From Clostridia bacterium (lineage in GTDB: Bacteria; Bacillota; Clostridia; Christensenellales; Aristaeellaceae), in NCBI GenBank assembly GCA_017551645.1, contig JAFZLE010000389.1, positions 1 through 5,992 of the forward strand: DNA of 5,992 bases, given 5' to 3'. This document shows positions 1-5,274 of the stretch, piece after piece. The notes below the pieces were generated by a model that was given only the letters and a program-made list of their open reading frames with translations, did not search any database and was not told where the DNA came from. Position 1 is the stretch's first letter. Every line of letters begins with the position of its first letter. A program made the position numbers and the translations under genes.

Positions 1-1
1 G

Positions 2-595
2 AAAGCGGCCTACGACATTGAGCGGGACTGCATCGAGGAGAGGAAATCGCTGTTCGACGAGCAGGCCTTTTCCCGCGCCGTCGAACTGCTTAAAGACGCG
101 CCGCGCATAGGTACTACGGGGTGCGGACATTCCGGCATCATAGGCATGCATATCGCGCACCTGCTGTGCTGTATCGAGCTGCCGGCCAGGTTCATTTCCC
201 CGGCGGAAGCGGTCCACGGCGCGACGGGCTTTCTGAAAAAAGGTGACGTGATGATATTCGCTTCCCGGGGAGGCAAGACCAAGGAGCTGCTGCCTATACT
301 GGATATATGCAAGCGTAAGGGCGTTTATACCATCGTCATAACCGAGAACACCGCCTCCCCGCTGGCTGAATCCGCCGACGCGGTGCTGGTACAGCACGTG
401 AACCGGGAAACGGACAAATACAATTCCCAGGGCACTACCAGCACCACGGCGCTGTGCGTGATCGCCCATGCCCTGCAGGCGGCGCTGATAGAGGAGACCA
501 GGTTTTCCAACGAACAGTTCGCCCGGATCCATCCGGGCGGAGCGGTCGGCGACAGGCTGAACAAAGCCGGAAACGAGTGCCGCCAAACACGATAG
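2..595 (+). CDS. SIS-domain sugar-phosphate isomerase, KpsF/GutQ-like (5' end missing)
   Basis: The reading frame is open from the first bases, so the start lies upstream; 197 codons are visible, ending in TAG. Known family role: KpsF/GutQ/KdsD proteins interconvert ketose and aldose phosphates (D-ribulose 5-P and D-arabinose 5-P) in the cytoplasm. Visible marks (fragment numbering): GCGHSG at 40-45 in the place of GxGKSG; the PAEAVHG segment; SRGGKTKEL at 88-96 in the place of the SGE phosphate loop; Glu136 before a TTSTTA stretch; and HPGG at 177-180. Compared with KdsD, the catalytic Lys is His43 and the loop Glu is Lys92, while the second Glu and the HPGG His are kept. The protein ends soon after HPGG, so it lacks the two CBS domains of full-length KdsD/GutQ. 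The next gene starts 15 nt downstream, implying co-transcription. The SIS assignment is firm; the substrate is unknown and probably not arabinose 5-phosphate. Confidence 0.9.
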   Translation, partial: KAAYDIERDCIEERKSLFDEQAFSRAVELLKDAPRIGTTGCGHSGIIGMHIAHLLCCIELPARFISPAEAVHGATGFLKKGDVMIFASRGGKTKELLPILDICKRKGVYTIVITENTASPLAESADAVLVQHVNRETDKYNSQGTTSTTALCVIAHALQAALIEETRFSNEQFARIHPGGAVGDRLNKAGNECRQTR

Positions 596-610
596 GAGAG
601 AGGCTATCCC

Positions 611-1309
611 ATGACAAGCATAAAACCTCCGTTTTTTGAGATAGGGCCCCAAGCGTACCTGTACGGTCAGGACGTGATCGAGCTGGCCAAAGCTGCGGAT
701 GCCGCCAGCGAGAAATACGGCGTGGACATAATCTTCACCGCGCCTTTCGTGGATATCGCCGGCGTCAAGAACGCCACGCGGCGCGTCCATGTTTTCGCTC
801 CCCATATGGATCCCATCAAGCCGGGCAGGGGCCTGGCGGACATCCTTCCCGAAGCGCTGGCGGCGGCGGGCGCGGAAGGCGTAATGCTGAATCACTGCGA
901 AAAACCGCTGAGTTTCAGCGTGCTTAAACAGACGATAGAACGTGCGAAAGATGTGGGGCTCACCACTATCGTCTGCGCTGATTCGTGCGCCGAGGCGGGG
1001 GCAATAGCGCGCCTGCATCCGGACATAATCGTCGCCGAGCCTACTGAACTTGTAGGCACGGGCGTGTCGTGCGGGCCGGAATATGTGGAAGCCGCCAACC
1101 GCGCCGTAAAGGATGTGGACCCGAATATACTGGTGCTTACGGCGGCAGGCATCTCAAATGGCAATGATGTATACAACGTGATCCGCGCCGGCGCCGACGC
1201 GACAGGGTCTTCGTCCGGTGTCGCGAAAGCCAAAGACCGCGCGGGCATGGTCGACGAAATGATATCCGCTGTCCGGCGCGCCTGGGATGAGCGCAAAGGC
1301 TCAGAATAA
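611..1309 (+). CDS. Archaeal-type triosephosphate isomerase-like TIM-barrel protein lacking the catalytic lysine
   Basis: This 232-residue protein matches the short archaeal branch of triosephosphate isomerases along its whole length. It has APHMDPIKPG-like residues at 63-72, LNHCE at 93-97 with the electrophile His95, EPTELVGTG at 143-151 with the base Glu143 and loop 6, AAGIS at 178-182, and a phosphate-binding SSSGV at 200-204 followed by AKAKD. The N-terminal NxK motif that carries the essential TIM lysine is absent: strand 1 reads FFEIGPQAY (8-16), and there is no Lys between residues 5 and 27. It is therefore likely an isomerase for a related ketose or aldose phosphate rather than glyceraldehyde 3-phosphate/dihydroxyacetone phosphate; EryH-type L-erythrulose-1-phosphate isomerases are a known precedent for a TIM paralogue with another substrate. 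The ATG start follows AGGAGAGAGG (594-603) by 7 nt. Stops TAA and TAG stand in tandem. It is co-transcribed with the upstream SIS gene. Confidence 0.88.
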   Translation: MTSIKPPFFEIGPQAYLYGQDVIELAKAADAASEKYGVDIIFTAPFVDIAGVKNATRRVHVFAPHMDPIKPGRGLADILPEALAAAGAEGVMLNHCEKPLSFSVLKQTIERAKDVGLTTIVCADSCAEAGAIARLHPDIIVAEPTELVGTGVSCGPEYVEAANRAVKDVDPNILVLTAAGISNGNDVYNVIRAGADATGSSSGVAKAKDRAGMVDEMISAVRRAWDERKGSE

Positions 1310-1446
1310 TAGAGAAGATGTGCCGGCGCGGAGGATGGCCCGGATGATGTAGCAGTGTCAGGGCTGGACGGCGCGGCAAAGCCGTATAAGCTGACAAATG
1401 AATAAACAGCAAATCATATCTGCGGACAAATGAAAGGAGACGGACC
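1310..1446 (+). other. Intergenic gap with short direct repeat before the YjbQ gene
   Basis: This 137-nt stretch between the TIM-like and YjbQ genes holds no credible small gene. The 10-mer GACAAATGAA occurs twice, at 1393-1402 and 1425-1434; the second copy runs into the Shine-Dalgarno sequence of the YjbQ gene. CTGACA (1391-1396) resembles a -35 element, but the sequences 17-19 bp downstream match TATAAT poorly. CGGCAAAGCCG around 1374-1384 could form only a tiny hairpin. Whether YjbQ has its own promoter or depends on readthrough is undecided. Confidence 0.4.
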
Positions 1447-2073
1447 ATGGATTTCAAAGTGTACCAAAAGGAACTCGAGCTGCAGTCAAGGGGTTGGATA
1501 CCCACGTTCCATGACGTGACGAAGGAGGTCGGCAACATAGTGACGATGTCCGGGGTCAAAAACGGCACCGTGTGCGTCGCATCCCATCACACCACCTGCT
1601 CGGTCATAGTTCAGGAGACCTCGCATGATATAGACAAGTGGGGCATCGAGTATCTGCAGCACGACCTGCTTGACATCATGAAAAAACTCGTCCCCAGCTT
1701 CGACGAGGAACATGAGTACCGGCATCCCGGCCCCATACACACCAAATACGGCCGCTTCGTAAATGAGCCAGGCGATTACACCAGCCTGAACACCGACGGC
1801 CACCTGCGCAGCGTGTTTTTCGGCCGCAGCGAGACGATGACCATCAAAGACGGCGTGCTGGACGGAGGCGAGTTCGCTCACATCTACTTTATCGACTGGG
1901 ACTGCGTGCGCGCACGCCGCCGCCAGCTGAACATAACCGTTATGGGCACGACCGAAGACGTGGAAGACCGCAAATACAACGGCGGCGAGGTCATCGACAC
2001 GCTCCCCAAGTACATGGAGGACACCAAGCAGTATCAGCCTGAGTTCGATCTTCAGCTGAAAGACCGCAAGTAA
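1447..2073 (+). CDS. YjbQ/UPF0047 family protein with C-terminal extension
   Basis: This 208-residue cytosolic protein belongs to the YjbQ (UPF0047) family, small trimeric beta proteins annotated as secondary thiamine-phosphate synthases because E. coli YjbQ has weak activity of that kind; the true role is unsettled. Family marks seen: HHTT at 47-50 followed by a VIVQE strand, N-x-x-x-HLRS around 115-122 with a GRS turn, and a basic VRARRR strand entry at 154-159 leading to the final ITVMG strand. The usual family length is about 130-140 residues. Here there are extra residues before the N/H motif (about 85-114) and a tail of about 40 residues after 167. The LGTWQ-like motif common in the family is replaced by a DGGEFA segment. 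AAAGGAGA (1433-1440) lies 6 nt before the ATG. A 136-nt gap separates it from the TIM-like gene; CTGACA at 1391-1396 could be a -35 box, but I see no good -10. The terminator at 2145-2181 closes the unit. Confidence 0.88.
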   Translation: MDFKVYQKELELQSRGWIPTFHDVTKEVGNIVTMSGVKNGTVCVASHHTTCSVIVQETSHDIDKWGIEYLQHDLLDIMKKLVPSFDEEHEYRHPGPIHTKYGRFVNEPGDYTSLNTDGHLRSVFFGRSETMTIKDGVLDGGEFAHIYFIDWDCVRARRRQLNITVMGTTEDVEDRKYNGGEVIDTLPKYMEDTKQYQPEFDLQLKDRK

Positions 2074-2144
2074 GCTTTTTTGAACGCGTGAGACCCTTGC
2101 GGGCATGTTCGGTTTCTGATTGAGTGCATGATCCTTGATCTATC

Positions 2145-2181
2145 GGGGCGGGACGCAGGAAAGTTGTCCCGCCCCCGTTTT
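2145..2181 (+). terminator. Rho-independent terminator after the YjbQ gene
   Basis: A perfect 10-bp G+C-rich stem is formed by GGGGCGGGAC (2145-2154) and GTCCCGCCCC (2166-2175), with an 11-nt loop; it is followed by CG and then TTTT (2178-2181). It lies about 70 nt past the YjbQ stop and before the promoter at 2268-2296, so it separates the two transcription units. The T-run is short, which is the only weakness. Confidence 0.85.
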
Positions 2182-2267
2182 GTCACTTCCGCATCCGGGC
2201 GGAGCATTCGCGGGAAAGCGTATGGCAAATTGTACGGAGCCGGCAGCGTTTATCGGCGTTTTTGTGA

Positions 2268-2296
2268 TTGCAGGCCGCCTCAGATAATGGTATAAT
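2268..2296 (+). promoter_or_regulatory. Sigma-70-type promoter with extended -10 for the Ldh_2 gene
   Basis: The -10 box TATAAT (2291-2296) is perfect and preceded by TGG, giving the extended TGn motif. The -35 box TTGCAG (2268-2273) matches only the TTG of the consensus, but the spacer is an ideal 17 bp. Transcription should start near 2303, leaving a leader of about 64 nt before the ATG at 2367. It lies directly downstream of the terminator at 2145-2181, as expected for a new unit. Confidence 0.75.
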
Positions 2297-2300
2297 AACT

Positions 2301-2310
2301 CCGTATACGG
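2301..2310. promoter_or_regulatory. Palindrome at the predicted transcription start (possible operator)
   Basis: CCGTATACGG is a perfect 10-bp palindrome centred on the expected +1 of the promoter at 2268-2296. A repressor bound here would block initiation. Ten-bp palindromes occur by chance several times in a window this size, so only the position makes it notable. Flanking bases do not extend the symmetry. Confidence 0.3.
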
Positions 2311-2366
2311 CAAATCGGACGTCCCGCTAAAGCGAACATACACAGGACACAAAAAAGGATCGAAAT

Positions 2367-3458
2367 ATGGCTGAACATTATCTTGCGGTCGACGGGGTGC
2401 GTGCATACTGCGAGGAGATATTCCGCCGCCACGGGTTCGATGACGACGCGTGCCGTCAGATAGTGGACGTCGTGCTCACGGCAGACCTGTACGGCATAGA
2501 GTCCCACGGCATACAGCGCATGCAAAGGTACCATGACTCGCTCAGGCGCAAACTGGTAGACGTGAACGCCAGGCCGGACGTTGTATACGAAACACCGCTG
2601 AGCGCGGTCATGGAAGCCAACCGGGCGATGGGGCAGACCACCGCGTACATGGCAATGCGCCTGGCGATAGACAAGGCGAAACAGCACGGCTTCGGCGCCG
2701 TGACCGTAAGGAACTGCAACCACTACGGTATCGCCGGGTATTACGCGAAAATGGCGGTAAATGAAGACCTTATGGGCGGCAGCTCCACGAATACGGAGGC
2801 AATAGCCATTCCGACTTTCGGGAAGCAGCCCATGCTCGGCACCAGCCCGCTGGCGCTTGGCATGCCCGCGGACCCTTACGATTTCCTTTTTGACTGTGCC
2901 ACGACGGTCGTGCCCCGGGGAAAAATAGAGATCTACGGCAAGCGCGGGCTTCCCCTCAAACCCGGCTGGGCGGCCGACGAAAACGGCAAAAGCTGCCTTG
3001 ACGCAGGGCATGTGCTGGAAAACATCAACAAAAAAGCTTTCGGCGGCATCTTTCCCATAGGCGGGGAATCGGTGCTCACCGGATCCCACAAGGGCTACGG
3101 CTTAGGCATAATCGCCGAGATATTCACAGGTATCCTTTCGGGCGGAGACACGTCGCCGCATGTAAAGAACGGGGGCATGGGCGACACCAGCTTTGGCTTT
3201 TTCGCTCTGGATTACGGCCTTTTCGGCGACAAGGCGTCGATCCGCGCCCGCGTGTCCGCACTGCTGCAGGAGCTGCGCGACAGCGCCAAGGCGGAGGGGC
3301 ACGACCGCATATACACGCACGGTGAACTCGAGATGATCTCCCATGACGAAAAACTGAAAAGCGGCATACCCGCCGGCGACAGGACCGTGGAGGAACTGAT
3401 CAGCATCGGAAAGGATATGGGCCTCAACTACGCGGACTATGTGCGGGAAGTATCCTGA
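2367..3458 (+). CDS. Ldh_2-family NAD(P)-dependent 2-hydroxyacid dehydrogenase (malate/L-lactate/sulfolactate dehydrogenase type)
   Basis: This 363-residue cytosolic protein has the full length and motif order of the Ldh_2 family (malate/lactate/sulfolactate/ureidoglycolate dehydrogenases, unrelated to classical LDH). These enzymes oxidise a 2-hydroxy acid or reduce the 2-oxo acid with NAD(P). Visible: SHG at 46-48 in the N-terminal helical part; a GFGAVTVRN strand leading to NHYGIAGYY with the catalytic His119; a GTSPLALGMPA segment (usually GTNP) in the cofactor region; DCATT...GKIE; and the GSHKGYGL nucleotide-binding turn at 239-246. The C-terminal IYTHGE and GIP segments are also typical. 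AAAGGAT (2354-2360) is 7 nt before the ATG. The gene is the first of the unit driven by the promoter at 2268-2296. It is closer to the malate/lactate/sulfolactate branch than to YiaK-type diketogulonate reductases. The exact acid is not predictable; a sugar-derived hydroxy acid fits the neighbours. Confidence 0.93.
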   Translation: MAEHYLAVDGVRAYCEEIFRRHGFDDDACRQIVDVVLTADLYGIESHGIQRMQRYHDSLRRKLVDVNARPDVVYETPLSAVMEANRAMGQTTAYMAMRLAIDKAKQHGFGAVTVRNCNHYGIAGYYAKMAVNEDLMGGSSTNTEAIAIPTFGKQPMLGTSPLALGMPADPYDFLFDCATTVVPRGKIEIYGKRGLPLKPGWAADENGKSCLDAGHVLENINKKAFGGIFPIGGESVLTGSHKGYGLGIIAEIFTGILSGGDTSPHVKNGGMGDTSFGFFALDYGLFGDKASIRARVSALLQELRDSAKAEGHDRIYTHGELEMISHDEKLKSGIPAGDRTVEELISIGKDMGLNYADYVREVS

Positions 3459-3523
3459 CCTTACGGAAATAACCGGACCGGGGCTTGCCGACAGGGATCG
3501 AAACCGGGGATAGCGGCTTTAAT

Positions 3524-3529
3524 GGAAGA
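3524..3529 (+). promoter_or_regulatory. Ribosome binding site deciding the start at 3536
   Basis: GGAAGA at 3524-3529 is 6 nt before the ATG at 3536 but directly abuts the ATG at 3530. The longer in-frame TTG at 3485 has no Shine-Dalgarno-like sequence at a useful distance. This favours initiation at 3536. Confidence 0.55.
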
Positions 3530-3535
3530 ATGAGT

Positions 3536-4336
3536 ATGGATAGACCGGCTGTCAGGTATATGGGCTGCAAGAAAAAGCGGATAAGCACGGTGAGCGCGCT
3601 GCATTACGTGCGGCTGGTTTACCGCTGCGTGCTGTTCATACTGCTGCTGCTCAACTATATCTGGATGCGGATACAAAGCAGCGGTGAGCTCGTGAAAGGG
3701 CTGGACGAGCACCCGGCGATACTTATCGTGACGTGGATAGTCTTTGCCGCAGAGATGATACTGCGTTTCTTCCCGTCCAAATACGAAAGCCCGGGATGCC
3801 AGAAGCAGTTTGCCCGCAATTACATAAAAACCGGCAGCACGGATATAGATATCCCAGACAACAACGCCGCGGTGCTGGTAGCGCTGATCTGGATAGTATT
3901 CAACGGCATTTTCGGCGCGCTGAATATGCTGGACATACTGGATGACGGGATAATGGTGCTGCTGTGCGGTTTTTATTCCGTGTGCGACATGATCTGCATA
4001 CTGTTCTTCTGCCCGTTCCAATCCTGGTTCATGAAAAACAAGTGCTGCAGCTCGTGCCGTATATACAACTGGGATTACGCCATGATGTTTACGCCTCTGT
4101 TCTTTGTGCGCCGCGGCTATTACTGGAGCCTGCTGGCGCTGTCCATCGCGCTGCTGCTGCGCTGGGAGATCACGTTTTACAGGCACCCCGAGCGCTTTTC
4201 GGAAAAGACGAACGAATACCTCAAATGCAAGAACTGTACGGAAAGGTTATGCTCGCACAAAAAGCAGCTGAATACGCTGTGGAAGCAGATAGAAAACTAT
4301 ACGCAGGAAAGGCTCAAGCGTTTAAGAAAGCCGTGA
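3536..4336 (+). CDS. Unrecognised polytopic membrane protein with two cysteine clusters
   Basis: I do not recognise a named family. The 266-residue product (start at 3536; alternatives ATG 3530 or TTG 3485) has an N-terminal KKKR patch and hydrophobic segments at about 25-44, 61-78, 111-130, 138-159 and 193-213, with a further short hydrophobic stretch (MMFTPLFFV, about 183-191) that may dip into the membrane. Positive charges put the N terminus and the 79-110 loop inside. Two cysteine groups stand out: CCSSC at 170-174 just after segment 4, and C231-x2-C234-x4-C239-x-H241 in the hydrophilic C-terminal tail, which then becomes a basic amphipathic helix rich in Lys/Gln/Arg. Such spacing could bind zinc or an iron-sulfur cluster, but no known motif is matched exactly. 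It lies 77 nt after the dehydrogenase and 80 nt before the SDR gene, with no terminator between, so it is probably in the same transcript. Metabolite transport is possible but unproven. Confidence 0.8.
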   Translation: MDRPAVRYMGCKKKRISTVSALHYVRLVYRCVLFILLLLNYIWMRIQSSGELVKGLDEHPAILIVTWIVFAAEMILRFFPSKYESPGCQKQFARNYIKTGSTDIDIPDNNAAVLVALIWIVFNGIFGALNMLDILDDGIMVLLCGFYSVCDMICILFFCPFQSWFMKNKCCSSCRIYNWDYAMMFTPLFFVRRGYYWSLLALSIALLLRWEITFYRHPERFSEKTNEYLKCKNCTERLCSHKKQLNTLWKQIENYTQERLKRLRKP

Positions 4337-4381
4337 CGCGGACGAAGCGCGGGCACGGGCGCAGGAAACGCTCCGGCACGT

Positions 4382-4397
4382 CCGCAAGCGCTTGCGG
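4382..4397. promoter_or_regulatory. Perfect 16-bp palindrome, LacI/GalR-like operator candidate
   Basis: CCGCAAGCGCTTGCGG is a perfect 16-bp palindrome with a central CG and an AAGCGCTT core, which fits the general AAnCGnTT form of LacI/GalR-family operators such as PurR and CcpA sites. It lies 19 nt before the SDR start codon and just upstream of its ribosome binding site. It has no loop and no T-run, so it is not a terminator. An imperfect relative, CTCAAGCGTTTAAG, is centred about 70 bp upstream at 4319/4320 inside the preceding gene. No regulator gene is visible in the window. Confidence 0.4.
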
Positions 4398-4416
4398 CGC
4401 TTAGGAAGAGGGAAAT

Positions 4417-5220
4417 ATGAACGTAATGAAGCTTTTTTCCCTGGAAGGCAGGGTCGCTATCGTAACGGGCGGGCGCGGCTTGTACGGCTCAGCCATATCG
4501 GAGGGGCTTTGCGAAGCCGGCGCGACGGTAGTTATAGCTTCCCGAAATTCGGAGAAATGTGAAGAATACGCCTCCTCGCTTCGCCAAAAAGGGCTAAGCG
4601 CCTGGGGCATGGCTCTGGATCTGGCGGACGATCTTTCAATAGACCGTTTGGTAGACGATGTCGTCAGCCGCTTCGGCAGGATAGACGTGCTCGTCAACAA
4701 CGCGGTGGACCGCAGCAAAATGGTCTCGTTGAACGACGCGACGCGGGAGATACTGCAAAGCTCTGCCAGCGTGAACCTGAACGGGCAGATACTGCTCTCG
4801 CAGAAGTGCCTGACGTATTTCGTAAAGCAGAAAAAGGGCAATATAATCAATATCAGCTCCATGCGCGGGCTGGACTGTCCGCACTTCCCGTTTTATCCTC
4901 CCGAATACGGGGATCAGCCGGTGAACTACACCACGGAAAAATGGGCCCTGGTGGGGCTTACCAAATATATGGCGGGCCGTTACGGCAGGGACGGCATACG
5001 GGTAAACTGTATCTGTCCCGGCGGCTACAACGGCGATCAACCCGCAGCGAGGGTGGCGGACGACGCGCCGTTTACCAGGGCGTATAAGGAGAACTGCCCG
5101 CTGGGGGACTGGGCGCATTACGACGACATCAAAGGGCCGGTGGTCTTTCTGGCTTCCGAAGCTTCCGCGTATGTGACCGGCGCAACGCTGGTGATGGACG
5201 GCGGGTGGACGATCTGGTAA
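4417..5220 (+). CDS. Short-chain dehydrogenase/reductase (classical SDR)
   Basis: This 267-residue cytosolic protein has all classical SDR marks: the Rossmann glycine motif TGGRGLYG at 17-24, an Asp-Leu after strand 3 (LDLAD, near 68), NNA at 94-96, the catalytic Ser148 in NISS, YTTEK at 171-175 with Tyr171 and Lys175, and a PGG turn after the VNCICP strand. It ends with the usual VTGATLVMDGG near the C terminus. Such enzymes oxidise or reduce a carbinol/ketone with NAD(P). The Ser-to-Tyr distance is 23 residues instead of the common 13, owing to an aromatic, proline-rich insertion (about 152-166). A similar long loop occurs in SDRs of nonulosonic-acid clusters (PtmA-like) and some gluconate dehydrogenase relatives; this comparison is from memory. 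After VIASRN the residue pattern suits NADP or NAD; I cannot decide. AGGAAGAGGG (4403-4412) precedes the ATG by 4 nt. Confidence 0.93.
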   Translation: MNVMKLFSLEGRVAIVTGGRGLYGSAISEGLCEAGATVVIASRNSEKCEEYASSLRQKGLSAWGMALDLADDLSIDRLVDDVVSRFGRIDVLVNNAVDRSKMVSLNDATREILQSSASVNLNGQILLSQKCLTYFVKQKKGNIINISSMRGLDCPHFPFYPPEYGDQPVNYTTEKWALVGLTKYMAGRYGRDGIRVNCICPGGYNGDQPAARVADDAPFTRAYKENCPLGDWAHYDDIKGPVVFLASEASAYVTGATLVMDGGWTIW

Positions 5221-5274
5221 GGCGGCGGCATGAGCGGATACAACGTGTAATCGGACAGAAAGCGGGATAAGGTA

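Noticed and set aside
1310..1405. Continued open frame after the tandem stops TAA TAG of the TIM-like gene
   Set aside because: About 30 sense codons follow in the same frame, but there is no start codon or homology, and the TIM-like protein is already full length, so readthrough or a broken fusion is not supported.
2192..2205. 14-bp exact repeat CATCCGGGCGGAGC, also at 530-543 in the SIS gene
   Set aside because: There is no extended similarity around either copy; one lies in coding sequence with the conserved HPGG motif. It is most likely chance in G+C-rich DNA.
2213..2226. cre-like sequence (GGAAAGCGTATGGC) upstream of the 2268 promoter
   Set aside because: The central AAGCG fits, but the outer positions miss the CcpA consensus on both sides and the symmetry is poor.
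2280..3089. Open frame of 269 codons on the minus strand
   Set aside because: It is antisense to the Ldh_2 dehydrogenase and its promoter, with no family motif and no plausible ribosome binding site.
3964..4404. Overlapping + strand frame of 146 codons
   Set aside because: It overlaps the membrane-protein gene in another frame; the product is a run of basic and hydrophobic residues without motif, and the membrane protein frame has the better start and coherent topology.
5230..5250. Six-codon mini-ORF (MSGYNV) before the aldo/keto reductase
   Set aside because: It is too short, has no good ribosome binding site, and does not resemble an attenuator leader; no alternative hairpins accompany it.
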